Source: Curvibacter sp. PAE-UM
GTDB lineage: Bacteria; Pseudomonadota; Gammaproteobacteria; Burkholderiales; Burkholderiaceae_C
DNA length: 64,000 bases
NCBI RefSeq assembly: GCF_001432305.1
Contig: NZ_KQ483358.1
Coordinates: forward strand, 3,560,406-3,624,405
Direction of reading: 5' to 3'
A program made the position numbers and the translations under genes. Under the pieces are notes generated by a model, which saw only the letters and a list, made by a program, of their open reading frames with translations, ran no database searches and was not told where the DNA came from. Below are positions 35,305 to 44,475 of this stretch, piece by piece (position 1 is the first letter of the stretch; each line of letters opens with the position of its first letter).

Positions 35305-36075
35305 ATGCCTGTCCTCTTGCGCCTGTCCTCGCTTTTCCGCCTGCGCACCGTGCTGTTCGGCACCGCCCTTGGGCTGACGCTGTCCGCCGCGGCGGCCGCG
35401 CCCAAATTCGAGGACAGCTTGGCACAGCGCATGCAGGCCTGCACGGCCTGCCACGGTGAGCAGGGCCGCGCCGGGCCCGACGGCTACTACCCGCGCATCG
35501 CCGGCAAGCCGGCCGGCTACCTCTACCAGCAGCTGCTGCACTTCCGGGACGGCCACCGCAACTACCGCCTGATGACGCAGCTGGTGGAGCCGCTGAGCGA
35601 GCGCTACCTGCGCGACATCGCCGAACACTTTGCCGCGCTGGACCTGCCCTACCCGGCACCCGGCCCGGTGGACCTCACGCCGCAGGACCGCCAGCGCGGT
35701 GAGCAGTTGGCCCTGCGCGGCGACCCGGCGCACCAGCTGCCGGCCTGCGTGCAGTGCCACGGCAGCGCGCTCACCGGCGTGTTGCCCGCCACGCCCGGCC
35801 TGCTGGGCCTGCCGCGCGACTATCTGAACTCGCAACTCGGCGCCTGGCGCAACGGCTTGCGCCGCACCCAGGCGCCCGACTGCATGGCCACCATCACGCA
35901 ACGCCTGAGCATCGGCGATGTGTCGGCCGTGAGCGGCTGGCTGGCCAGCCAAGCCCTGCCCGCCAATACCAAGCCCGCGCGTGCCCTGGCCAAGCCGCTG
36001 CCGCTGGACTGCGGCGCGGCACATGGCAACAGCGCCGACGCCAGCGCCGCCAAGGTGCCGGGAGGCCAGCGATGA
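35305..36075 (+). CDS. Dihaem c-type cytochrome
   Basis: A 256-residue exported protein (signal peptide ending around AAAAAP, residue 33) with two haem-binding motifs, CTACH and CVQCH, in cytochrome c4-like halves; YYPRIAGKPAGYLYQQLLHFRDGHRN is typical of that group. It should carry electrons in the periplasm. Its stop overlaps the start of the next cytochrome gene by four bases, so the two probably form a pair. Confidence 0.88.
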   Translation: MPVLLRLSSLFRLRTVLFGTALGLTLSAAAAAPKFEDSLAQRMQACTACHGEQGRAGPDGYYPRIAGKPAGYLYQQLLHFRDGHRNYRLMTQLVEPLSERYLRDIAEHFAALDLPYPAPGPVDLTPQDRQRGEQLALRGDPAHQLPACVQCHGSALTGVLPATPGLLGLPRDYLNSQLGAWRNGLRRTQAPDCMATITQRLSIGDVSAVSGWLASQALPANTKPARALAKPLPLDCGAAHGNSADASAAKVPGGQR

Positions 36076-37388
36076 GCACCCCGCATCACGACGCGCGCCG
36101 CAGGCAACAAGACTGGCTGCGCCCCGTGCTGGCGCTGGGCCTGCTGCTTGCGGCCCTGCTCGCCTGGCTGCTGTGGCCGGCCGCGCCGATAGCCGTGACC
36201 AGCAGCTCCGCCCCGGCGGCAGATGCCGACACCATCGAACGCGGCCGCTACCTGGCCACGCTGGGCAACTGCCAGCACTGCCACACCGCGCGCGGCGGTG
36301 CCCCCTTTGCCGGTGGGCGCGCCATCACCACGCCCTTCGGCACGGTCTACAGCAGCAACCTCACGCCCAGCCCCGCGGGCCTGGGCGGCTGGCGTAGCGA
36401 CGACTTCTGGCGCGCACTGCACCACGGCCAGTCGCGCGACGGGCGCTGGCTGTCGCCGGCCTTTCCGTACAACAACACCACGCACATCACGCGGGCCGAC
36501 AGCGACGCGCTCTACGCCTTCCTGCACCAGCTCCAACCGGTGGATGCGCCCGCGCCCGCGCACCAGCTGCGCTGGCCCTTCAACACGCAAGCCGCGCTCA
36601 AGGTCTGGCGCACGCTGTACTTCGAGGAAGGCCAAGCGGAAGTCGCGGCCACCGACTTGCCGGCCCAGGCCATGGAACTGCAGCGCGGCGCCTACCTGGT
36701 GCGCGGCCTCGGGCACTGCAGCGCCTGCCACGCGCCGCGCAACGCGCTGGGCGCCAGCGGCCTGGACCTGGCCGGCGGCCTGATCCCCTCACAGAACTGG
36801 TATGCCCCCTCGCTCACCAACCCGCTCGAGGCCGGCGTGCAGGACTGGCCCGTGGAAGACATCGTGGCGCTGTTGCGCGACGGCCGCAGCGGCACGGCGG
36901 TGGTGACCGGCCCCATGGCCGAGGTGGTGCAGCACAGCACGCAGCACTGGCAAGCTGCCGACTTACGCGCCATGGCGCTGTACCTCCAGCAGCTGCCGCG
37001 TACCGAGACGCCACGCGCTGCTGCCCCGGCCGCGACACCAGCGCCGCTTGGCGCCAGGCTGTACGAGAAACATTGCGCCCAATGCCACGGCGAACAAGGC
37101 CAGGGCATCCGCGGGCGGGACGGCCAGTGGGCCTACCCGCCGCTGGCGGGCAACCGCGCCGTGACCCTGGCCTCACCGGCCAACCTGGTGCAGATGGTCC
37201 TCAACGGCGGCTTTGCGCCAGCCACCACGGCGCACCCGCGCCCCTTCGGCATGCCGCCTTTTGTGCTGGCGCTCAGCGACCGCGAGGTGGCCACACTGCT
37301 GACGTACCTGCGCACGCAGTGGGGCCACCAGGCCCCGCCGGTGAGCGAGCTGGATGTGCAGCGCCTGCGCGAGAGCGCGGCGCGTTGA
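36072..37388 (+). CDS. Membrane-anchored trihaem c-type cytochrome
   Basis: The 438-residue protein has one N-terminal helix (about residues 19-38) as anchor and three haem motifs: CQHCH (about residue 75), CSACH (about 220) and CAQCH (about 335). The layout matches the cytochrome subunit of membrane-bound alcohol, aldehyde or gluconate dehydrogenases. No catalytic dehydrogenase subunit is adjacent, so the electron donor is unknown. It is coupled to the dihaem gene through an ATGA overlap. Confidence 0.88.
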   Translation: MSTPHHDARRRQQDWLRPVLALGLLLAALLAWLLWPAAPIAVTSSSAPAADADTIERGRYLATLGNCQHCHTARGGAPFAGGRAITTPFGTVYSSNLTPSPAGLGGWRSDDFWRALHHGQSRDGRWLSPAFPYNNTTHITRADSDALYAFLHQLQPVDAPAPAHQLRWPFNTQAALKVWRTLYFEEGQAEVAATDLPAQAMELQRGAYLVRGLGHCSACHAPRNALGASGLDLAGGLIPSQNWYAPSLTNPLEAGVQDWPVEDIVALLRDGRSGTAVVTGPMAEVVQHSTQHWQAADLRAMALYLQQLPRTETPRAAAPAATPAPLGARLYEKHCAQCHGEQGQGIRGRDGQWAYPPLAGNRAVTLASPANLVQMVLNGGFAPATTAHPRPFGMPPFVLALSDREVATLLTYLRTQWGHQAPPVSELDVQRLRESAAR

Positions 37389-37416
37389 ACGCAGAGGGTG
37401 GACCGCCGGGCCGGGC

Positions 37417-37557
37417 TCAGCCCAGGTACTTGAACAGGCCGTAGGCGGCCAGCACGCCGGCGAGCACCAGCATCAGGGTCTTGACCAGACGGGTGGGCAC
37501 CAGTGCACCGATGACGCTGGCGATGAGGATGGCAGCGAAGATGTAAGTCGTTTTCAT
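37417..37557 (-). CDS. 46-residue two-helix membrane protein
   Basis: A short frame starts MKTTYIFAAILIASVIGALV and ends GLFKYLG. Two hydrophobic helices (about 4-18 and 26-40) are separated by a basic turn (PTRLVK). It is intact and lies between genes of opposite direction. I do not recognise the family. Support comes from the sharp membrane pattern with positively charged loop and the absence of any competing gene. Confidence 0.5.
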   Translation of the reverse strand: MKTTYIFAAILIASVIGALVPTRLVKTLMLVLAGVLAAYGLFKYLG

Positions 37558-37632
37558 GCCCCGATGTTAAGGCCTCGCCGGGCGCGCTGGATCGCCATCG
37601 CCACGAACCCCGATGCCCCCTAAGATGGCGGC

Positions 37633-39264
37633 ATGTTGCCGCTTCAGCATCAGGAACCTCCGGGGCACGCATCCCGCAGGCGCCACCGCGCTGCCCCTCT
37701 GCTGTACGCGCTCGTCAGCTGCTGTCTGCTCCTGGGCGCCTGCAGCACGCCACGGCTGGACGTCCCGCGTCCGGCATCGTCGGCCTGGTCCGCGCCGGCA
37801 GCCACGCCCCTGGGCCAGGCCTATGCAACCCAGCTGGCTCGGCATGAGGGGCAGTCCGGCCTGCACGCCCTGTCCAGCGGCATGGACGCGCTGGGTGCGC
37901 GCGCGGCCCTGGCCGAAGCCGCGCAACACACGCTGGACCTGCAGTACTACATCCTGCGCAAGGACACGACGACGCAGCTGCTGATCGCCAGGGTGTTGCG
38001 CGCGGCACAGCGTGGCGTGCGCGTGCGCCTGCTGGTCGACGACCTGGACGCCGCCGGCAAGGATCTGGATCTGGCCGCGCTCGCCGGTTTTGCCAACGTC
38101 GAGGTGCGCGTCTTCAACCCCTTCTCGAGCCGCGGTTCGTTCGGGGTGTCGCAGCTGCTCGAATTCATCGGCAACGGGCAGCGGCTCAACCGCCGCATGC
38201 ACAACAAACTCTGGGTGGCCGACAACGCGATGGCCGTGATCGGCGGGCGCAACCTCGGCGACGAATACTTCGACGCCAGCGGCCAGCTCAACTTCAGCGA
38301 CCTCGACATGCTGGTGGCCGGCCCCGCGGTGACCGAGATCTCGCGCGGCTTCGACGCCTACTGGAACAGCGAGTGGGCGGTGCCGATCCAGGCCTTCGTC
38401 GCCCAGGCGCCGCCGCCCGAAGCACTGGCCCGCTTCGAGCAGGACCTGCAGGCCCGGGTGGCGGGGTTCCGCGACACCGATTACGCACGGGCGCTGCGCG
38501 AAGGTGGCATCGGGTCCACCCTGCGCGCGGGGCGCATTCCCCTCATCATGGCGCCGGCCTCGGTCTTCGCCGACCCGCCGCACAAGGTCGTTGCTGGGAG
38601 TGAGGCCTCCGGCACCAACCCGGTGTTCGCCGAGCGCATCCGCCCCCTGGTGACCCAGGCCCGCGGCGAACTGATCCTCATCTCGCCCTACTTCATCCCC
38701 AGCGAGCAGGGCATGCTGGCGTTTGAAAAACTGGTGCAGCGTGGCGTGCGCGTGCGTGTGCTGACCAACTCCCTGGCCTCGGCCGATGTGGTCCCGCTGG
38801 CGCACGCCGGCTATGCCCGTCACCGCGAACGCCTGCTAGCTGCCGGCGTGGAACTCCACGAGATGCGTCCCGAGCAACTGGAGACCCTGCGCAACCGGCT
38901 GGGCGGCACCTCGGCCGCCTACCTGCACACCAAGGCCATCGTGATCGACCGGCAGCACGTGGTGGTGGGGTCCATGAACCTCGACCCGCGATCGCGCCAG
39001 TCCAACACCGAGGTCGGCCTGCTGGCCGAGAGCCAGGAACTCGGGGAGATCATCGGCCGGCTCTTCGACGACGCAATTCGTCCGGCGCGCGCCTTCCGCG
39101 TCAGCCTGGTGGACACAGAAGGAGAAGGGCTGCCCCGGCAACTGCGCTGGACGACCGAGGAGCAGGGCGTCCCCGTGCGCTACGAAGAGGAACCGCTGGT
39201 CGGTTTCTGGCGCCGCCTGTTCTCACGTCTGCTGGGCATGGTGGCGCCGGAAGATTTGCTGTAG
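37633..39264 (+). CDS. Phospholipase D family lipoprotein (cardiolipin synthase C-like)
   Basis: The 543-residue protein has an N-terminal lipobox LLGAC with Cys37 as the probable lipidated residue. Two HKD motifs follow: HNKLWVADNAMAVIGGRN and HTKAIVIDRQHVVVGSMN. Both halves of the active site are present. This architecture fits ClsC/YmdC-type phosphatidyltransferases, which make cardiolipin; a lipid-hydrolysing role is also possible. Confidence 0.87.
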   Translation: MLPLQHQEPPGHASRRRHRAAPLLYALVSCCLLLGACSTPRLDVPRPASSAWSAPAATPLGQAYATQLARHEGQSGLHALSSGMDALGARAALAEAAQHTLDLQYYILRKDTTTQLLIARVLRAAQRGVRVRLLVDDLDAAGKDLDLAALAGFANVEVRVFNPFSSRGSFGVSQLLEFIGNGQRLNRRMHNKLWVADNAMAVIGGRNLGDEYFDASGQLNFSDLDMLVAGPAVTEISRGFDAYWNSEWAVPIQAFVAQAPPPEALARFEQDLQARVAGFRDTDYARALREGGIGSTLRAGRIPLIMAPASVFADPPHKVVAGSEASGTNPVFAERIRPLVTQARGELILISPYFIPSEQGMLAFEKLVQRGVRVRVLTNSLASADVVPLAHAGYARHRERLLAAGVELHEMRPEQLETLRNRLGGTSAAYLHTKAIVIDRQHVVVGSMNLDPRSRQSNTEVGLLAESQELGEIIGRLFDDAIRPARAFRVSLVDTEGEGLPRQLRWTTEEQGVPVRYEEEPLVGFWRRLFSRLLGMVAPEDLL

Positions 39265-39293
39265 AGCAGCAGCGCCGCAAGGTCTCGCCAGCC

Positions 39294-40703
39294 TCAGCCC
39301 TGCACTTCGAACAGCGTGCCCAGGCCGCCGGCATGGTGCTCCAGCACATGGCAATGGATCAGCCAGTGACCCGGGTTGTCGGCCACGAAGGCCACCTCCA
39401 CCCGGTCGCCCGGGGCCAGCAGCACCGTGTCGCGCCAGGGGCGTTCGGCCAGCGCCTGGCCGTTGCGTGACAACACGCGGAAGTGGTGGCCGTGCAGGTG
39501 CATGGGGTGCCACCAGGCGGTGTTGTTCTCGAAACCCAGGCGCACGCTGCCGCCCCGCGGCACGCGGAACTCGGCCGCATGTTCGGCATGCGCCCTGTCG
39601 TGACTCATGTGGGCCTGGCCATTGATGGTCCAGGCCGGGGCCGCTTCGCGCGCGCCGCCCAGCAGGCGCAGGCGCCGCGCCTCGCGGTCGGCCGTCGATT
39701 CCTGCGGCCAGCCATCGCGGCTCATGGCGCCGCCGCCCAGCTGCAGGGTGTGCACCAGCGCATTGGCCAGATCCGGCTCGGGCAGGGGCTCGCGCTGCGC
39801 GGGCAAGGGCGCTGCACGCGCAGCGCTGTCCTTGCCTTTCACCTCCAGCGTGGCCAGCGTGCGTTCGCCGCGGCCGTAGCTGTCTTTCAGCTGGAAGCGG
39901 CCGGCGCGCGTGGCGTCGATGATGAAATCCGTGCGCATGCCCGGGCCCAGCAGCAGCTCGCCTTCCCAGGGCACGGCTGCGGCTGCGGGCATGCCGTCGC
40001 GCGCGATCAGCCAGGCCGGCAGGCCTTCGAGACTGAGCGCAAAGATGCGCGCATTGGCCGCATTGATCAGGCGCAGGCGGATGCGCTGGCCGCTCTGCAG
40101 CGCCTGCACCAGGCCCACCTGCCCGTTCACCGTGAGCTGCTGGCCCAGGCGGCCGGCATGCGCCACGTCGTGGAAGTTGTAGAAGTTCTCGGCTATGCGA
40201 CCCTGCGCATCGAGCCGCCAGTCGTCGAGCAGCCAGACCAGGTCCAGGTCCACCGGCGGTGGCGCATCGTCCTCCACGATCAGCGCACCGGCCAGGCCGC
40301 GGTCCACCTGCTCGGGCGTGCCCAGATGCGGGTGGTACCAGTAGGTGCCGGCGTCGGGCAGCGCGAAGCGGTAGGGAAAGCGTTCCCCCGGCGCCACCGG
40401 TGCCTGCGTGAGACCGGGCACACCGTCCATGGCGTTGGGCAGACGGATGCCGTGCCAGTGGATGGTGCTGGGGTCGGGCAGCTGGTTGTGCAGCGTCAGG
40501 TCCAGCACCGCGCCGCGTTTGAAGCGCAGCACCGGGCCCGGCACCTGGCCTTCGTAGGCCCAGACCGGGAGCGCGGGCTGGCCAGCGGCGGCGAGCGTGA
40601 CGGGGGCGGCGCTCAGGGTGCGGGGCGTGGCAGACCTGGCAAAAAGCGGTGCCGTCAACGCGGGGGCGCAGGCCAGGGTCTGCAGCAGATCACGGCGTTT
40701 CAT
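39294..40703 (-). CDS. Multicopper oxidase
   Basis: The 469-residue protein has a Tat-like start (MKRRDLLQTLACAPALTAPL) and all four copper motifs: HWHG, YWYHPH, HPMHLHGH and HCHVLEHHAGGL, so types 1, 2 and 3 copper sites are complete. It resembles CueO/CopA-like and laccase-type enzymes. There is no Met-rich insert, and copper-resistance genes are not adjacent, so a role in copper detoxification is only a possibility. Confidence 0.9.
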   Translation of the reverse strand: MKRRDLLQTLACAPALTAPLFARSATPRTLSAAPVTLAAAGQPALPVWAYEGQVPGPVLRFKRGAVLDLTLHNQLPDPSTIHWHGIRLPNAMDGVPGLTQAPVAPGERFPYRFALPDAGTYWYHPHLGTPEQVDRGLAGALIVEDDAPPPVDLDLVWLLDDWRLDAQGRIAENFYNFHDVAHAGRLGQQLTVNGQVGLVQALQSGQRIRLRLINAANARIFALSLEGLPAWLIARDGMPAAAAVPWEGELLLGPGMRTDFIIDATRAGRFQLKDSYGRGERTLATLEVKGKDSAARAAPLPAQREPLPEPDLANALVHTLQLGGGAMSRDGWPQESTADREARRLRLLGGAREAAPAWTINGQAHMSHDRAHAEHAAEFRVPRGGSVRLGFENNTAWWHPMHLHGHHFRVLSRNGQALAERPWRDTVLLAPGDRVEVAFVADNPGHWLIHCHVLEHHAGGLGTLFEVQG

Positions 40704-40888
40704 GATGGTTCGCTCCTGTCGATCCACCGTAGCTTACCTGCTGTGGAATTCCACCCCAACTCTGCAGCATCGTGTTGGACTGCGACTCGTTCCAAGCGCA
40801 TACCATCATCGAAGACAATGACAGCACCACGACATCCGGCCATCCTGCGATCCGGTCCAGGCCACCCCTTTCATCCCTCCCTACATCC

Positions 40889-41227
40889 ATGTCCACCTTC
40901 CCGCCCTGCCCCAAGTGCCACTCCGAATACACCTACGAAGACGGCGACAACTACGTCTGCCCCGAATGCGCGCATGAATGGCCCCGGGTGGCCGAGGCTG
41001 CGGCGCAGGCGCAGCGCGTGTGGAAGGATGCGCACGGCAACCTGCTGCAGGACGGCGACACGGTGACGCTGATCAAGGACCTCAAGCTCAAGGGCTCCTC
41101 CACGGTGGTGAAAGTGGGCACCAAGGTGAAGAACATCCGGCTCGTGGACGGCGACCACGATATCGACTGCAAGATCGACGGCATCGGTGCGATGCAGCTG
41201 AAGTCCGAATTCGTCAAGAAGGCCTGA
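40889..41227 (+). CDS. yjdM: YjdM (PhnA) family zinc-ribbon protein
   Basis: A 112-residue protein with an N-terminal zinc ribbon ([21 protein letters not shown]) and the C-terminal PhnA domain ([17 protein letters not shown]...[25 protein letters not shown]). The former PhnA annotation as phosphonoacetate hydrolase does not apply to this family; its role is unknown. The ATG at 40889 matches the family start. Confidence 0.92.
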   Translation: MSTFPPCPKCHSEYTYEDGDNYVCPECAHEWPRVAEAAAQAQRVWKDAHGNLLQDGDTVTLIKDLKLKGSSTVVKVGTKVKNIRLVDGDHDIDCKIDGIGAMQLKSEFVKKA

Positions 41228-41381
41228 GAGGCTGCGCGCAGCCGGCTCCGGCTTGGCCCGGCTGCGCACACAGGGCGCGTGACCGTGCTTTCTGCACGGT
41301 TATAGCTCTGTCGTCACTGGCCCCGGAGGCCGTGCTTCGCTATGATGGGTCAGCCCCACAGATCAGGGAAGCACCCACCGC

Positions 41382-43220
41382 ATGACGCTTGACCTCATCT
41401 ACAGCACCGCGCTCCTGCTCGCTTTGTCGGCGCTGTACGAGTTCAATCTCCGCGTCTGGGGCGACCGGCTGGGCGCGGCCCGGGTCTGCGCCGGCCTGAT
41501 CTTCGGCGCCATCTGCATCTTCGGCATGCTGCACCCGGCCAATCTGGCGCCCGGCGTGATCTTCGACGCACGTTCGGCCATCCTGGGCGTAGCAGGCATC
41601 TTCGGCGGCCCGCTGGTGGCCATCATCGCCGGCCTCATGGCCGCCGCCTACCGCCTGTGGTTGGGCGGCGCTGGCGCCATGGTGGGCGTGGCCGTCATCA
41701 CCACCTCGGTGCTCTTCGGCCTGGCCATGCGCCACGCCCTGCGCCGCGGCTGGGCCCATCCCAAGCTGCTCGATTTCCTGATGTTCGGCGTGCTGCTGCA
41801 CATCATCTGCCTGGGCTGGTTCCTGCTGCTGCCCACCCAGCACCTGCAGAAACTGCTGGAGACGCTGGCCCTGCCCTACCTCTTCGTGCTGGCCCCGAGC
41901 ACGGCCCTGCTGGCCCTGCTGCTGCACGACCTGCAGGAACAGCGGCAGTCCAAGCAGGCGCTGGCGCGCAGCGAAGCCCTGCGCCGCGCCATCACCCGGG
42001 CCTCACCCGACCTGCTCTTCGTGCTGGACGAGGACGGCCGTTACCTGGAGATCATCTCGCCCGAAGAGCGGCTGCTCTACGCGCCGATTTCAGAAACCAT
42101 CGGCAGGCGCATGGACGAGGTGCTGCCCGCCTCCGAGGCCCAGCGCTTCCATGACTTCCTGCACCAGACGCTGAGAGCCGGCACGCCGCAGAAGATCGAA
42201 TACGAGCTCGACACCCAGGGCGGACGGCACGTGTTCGAAGGGCGGGCCCAGACGCTGGACGTGCGGGTGGAGGGCAAACGCGCCGCGGTCTTCGTGGCCC
42301 GCGACATCACCGAGCGCGTCAAGGCCGAGCAGGACCGCCGCGTCGCCGCCGTGGCTTTCGAATCACGCCAGGCCATGGTGGTCAGCGACGCCAACTCCGT
42401 CATCCTGCAGGCCAACCAGGCCTTCCTGGATCTGCTGGGCTACAGCCGTGAAGAACTGATCGGCCGCAAGACCACCATCCTGCGATCGAGCCGGCACGAT
42501 GCGGCCTTCTACGAGGCCATGTGGGACAGCATCCGCAGGACTGGCAAGTGGGAGGGGGAGATGTGGGACCAGCGCAAGCGCGGCGATCTGGTGCCCGTGT
42601 GGACGACGATCACCGCGGTGCGCAATGAACACGGCAGCGTGACACATTACGTGTCGGCCATGAGCGACATCTCCGAGCGCAAGCTGCAGGAGGAGGAGAT
42701 GCGCGCCATCGCTTTCTACGACCCGCTCACCGCCCTGCCCAACCGGCGCCTGCTGCTGGAGCGGCTGCAGCGCGCCCTGACGCTGACGCGCCGCAACAAC
42801 CAGCACGGCGCGCTGCTGTTCATCGACGTGGATAACTTCAAGAAGATCAACGACGAGCACGGCCACCATGCGGGTGACCTGCTGCTGCAGGAGATCGCCG
42901 GCCGGTTGAGCCGGGTGGTGCGCGAATCCGACACGGTGGCGCGCATCGGGGGCGACGAGTTCGTGGTCGTGCTGGAACGCCTGAACGAAGACGTCGCGCT
43001 GGCGCGCACCGAAGCCCGCCAGATCGCCGCCAAGGCCCTGCTCGCCATGGCCAAGCCTTATGACCTGCAAGGCCTGGCCTACCAGTCCAGCGGCAGCATC
43101 GGCATCGCCATGTTCAACGCCACGGAAGTCGACCTGGACGTGCTCATGCGCCAGGCCGACGAGGCCATGTACCAGGCCAAGCACGCGGGCAAGAACACCG
43201 TGCACATGCACGGGAACTGA
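41382..43220 (+). CDS. Diguanylate cyclase with LytS-type membrane domain and two PAS domains
   Basis: The 612-residue protein starts with five to six helices of the 5TM-5TMR_LYT type (residues 1-185; GLMAAAYRLWLGGAGAMVG is typical), then two PAS domains (about 200-310 and 320-440), then GGDEF. G523-G524-D525-E526-F527 is intact with the inhibitory RxxD site R514-D517. No EAL domain is present, so it should only make cyclic-di-GMP. Confidence 0.9.
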   Translation: MTLDLIYSTALLLALSALYEFNLRVWGDRLGAARVCAGLIFGAICIFGMLHPANLAPGVIFDARSAILGVAGIFGGPLVAIIAGLMAAAYRLWLGGAGAMVGVAVITTSVLFGLAMRHALRRGWAHPKLLDFLMFGVLLHIICLGWFLLLPTQHLQKLLETLALPYLFVLAPSTALLALLLHDLQEQRQSKQALARSEALRRAITRASPDLLFVLDEDGRYLEIISPEERLLYAPISETIGRRMDEVLPASEAQRFHDFLHQTLRAGTPQKIEYELDTQGGRHVFEGRAQTLDVRVEGKRAAVFVARDITERVKAEQDRRVAAVAFESRQAMVVSDANSVILQANQAFLDLLGYSREELIGRKTTILRSSRHDAAFYEAMWDSIRRTGKWEGEMWDQRKRGDLVPVWTTITAVRNEHGSVTHYVSAMSDISERKLQEEEMRAIAFYDPLTALPNRRLLLERLQRALTLTRRNNQHGALLFIDVDNFKKINDEHGHHAGDLLLQEIAGRLSRVVRESDTVARIGGDEFVVVLERLNEDVALARTEARQIAAKALLAMAKPYDLQGLAYQSSGSIGIAMFNATEVDLDVLMRQADEAMYQAKHAGKNTVHMHGN

Positions 43221-43223
43221 AAC

Positions 43224-43904
43224 TCAGGCGCCGACTTCCTGCGCGGTGAGGGTGTAGTCCGTGCGGTAGAGCGCGCTGACGATGCCCCGGGCACCCCGCG
43301 CCTCCAGCTCGGTCTTGCCGAGTTCGGTCTCTGCCAGGGTTTGCAGGCTGACCTGGTCATAGCCCGTGACGAGCAGGGCCCAATCCACACCGGCGTCGGC
43401 CCCGCGGATGCGTTGCTCGTTCGTCATCTGCGCCGTGAGCGCCCCCTCCAGCAGGTGCACGCTGCCCAGGCCCGGGCGTGCCGGCAGTTGCGGCAACAGG
43501 CCCTGGAGGAGCCAGCCACGCAAGGCTTCTTTCTGCTCTGCAGCGGGTGCGAAACGCAGCAGCAGGGCGACATGGCCCATGCCCAGGCCGTGCGAGCTGA
43601 TGACGGAACACAGGCCCCGGGTCATGCCGCGGTAGTGCGGCATCATCTTCGAGGTCCAGGGGCTCGGGTGGTTCAGGCGCTGCAGATAGGCATCGGAAGA
43701 CAGCGTGCTGAGTTGCGCCACTTCGTACAGCACGCAGTACCTTGGCTGCCCGCTCAGTGCCACCCAGCGTGTGCCCCGCAGGAAACCCGGAATGGACAGG
43801 CGCTCGGGCAGGTGTTCGTGGGTATGCCAGTCGTCGTGCCCGGAGATCGCCTCCGGGGCGATGTCGAAGGACAGCAGCATGGCGGCTTGGCCGAGCAGGG
43901 GCAT
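43224..43904 (-). CDS. Uncharacterised protein with duplicated ferredoxin-like halves
   Basis: A 226-residue soluble protein starting MPLLGQAAMLLSFDIAPEA. Two weakly similar halves, each with an AxLLxFDI- or ALLLRF-type strand, suggest a dimeric alpha/beta-barrel fold like EthD/antibiotic monooxygenase proteins; the phrase WHTHEHLPERLSIPGFLRGTRW resembles EthD-type segments. Function unknown. It ends four bases from the diguanylate cyclase stop and could be co-transcribed with the VOC and patatin genes upstream. Confidence 0.68.
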   Translation of the reverse strand: MPLLGQAAMLLSFDIAPEAISGHDDWHTHEHLPERLSIPGFLRGTRWVALSGQPRYCVLYEVAQLSTLSSDAYLQRLNHPSPWTSKMMPHYRGMTRGLCSVISSHGLGMGHVALLLRFAPAAEQKEALRGWLLQGLLPQLPARPGLGSVHLLEGALTAQMTNEQRIRGADAGVDWALLVTGYDQVSLQTLAETELGKTELEARGARGIVSALYRTDYTLTAQEVGA

Positions 43905-43966
43905 ACGCGTGACTCCGTTGAAAACGCAAAGTGTATGGCCTGGTGCCCGCCAGGACCGCAGGCCGG

Positions 43967-44347
43967 TCACTGCATGGAGTGCAGGCCGATCCGGTTGCCC
44001 TCGGTGTCGACCAGCAGGGCCATAAAACCATAGGGGCCGAGAGAGGTTTTCCCCTGCTGCAGCTGGCCACCGCATTTCACCGCCCGGGCCGCTTCGACAG
44101 CGCAGTCCGTGCAGCTGAAATACACGAGTGTGCTGTTGCCACCGGCCGGTACACCCGGCATCTTCGCCAGGGTGCCGGAGGCGCCGTAGACGTTCGAGTC
44201 CATGGGGAAGGACCACATCTCGATGGCAGAACCGGGGTCGGGGCTCGCCAGGCTTGTCAGCGTCACGCCCAGCACGCCTTCATAAAAGGCCTTGGCGCGT
44301 TGCATGTCCTCCACGTAAATTTCGAACCAGCCGATGGGGTTGTTCAT
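43967..44347 (-). CDS. VOC (glyoxalase-like) family protein
   Basis: A 126-residue single VOC domain: GWFEIYVEDMQRAKAFYEGVLG at the start and GFMALLVDTEGNRIGLHSM at the end, the pattern of the YdcJ/PhnB-like VOC enzymes. Substrate unknown. Start has GGAAGACC upstream. It lies between the EthD-like gene and the patatin on the same strand. Confidence 0.88.
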   Translation of the reverse strand: MNNPIGWFEIYVEDMQRAKAFYEGVLGVTLTSLASPDPGSAIEMWSFPMDSNVYGASGTLAKMPGVPAGGNSTLVYFSCTDCAVEAARAVKCGGQLQQGKTSLGPYGFMALLVDTEGNRIGLHSMQ

Positions 44348-44475
44348 GGTCTTCCTTTCGATGAAGGTGGGAATCCAAGGAAAAAATGCGTCAGCCGGCG
44401 GACTGGCCGTGGTTTTCCAAGCCGACCTCGGTGTCGTGCTTGAGCATGGCAAGGCTCCGGATGGAGCCGCCATTT

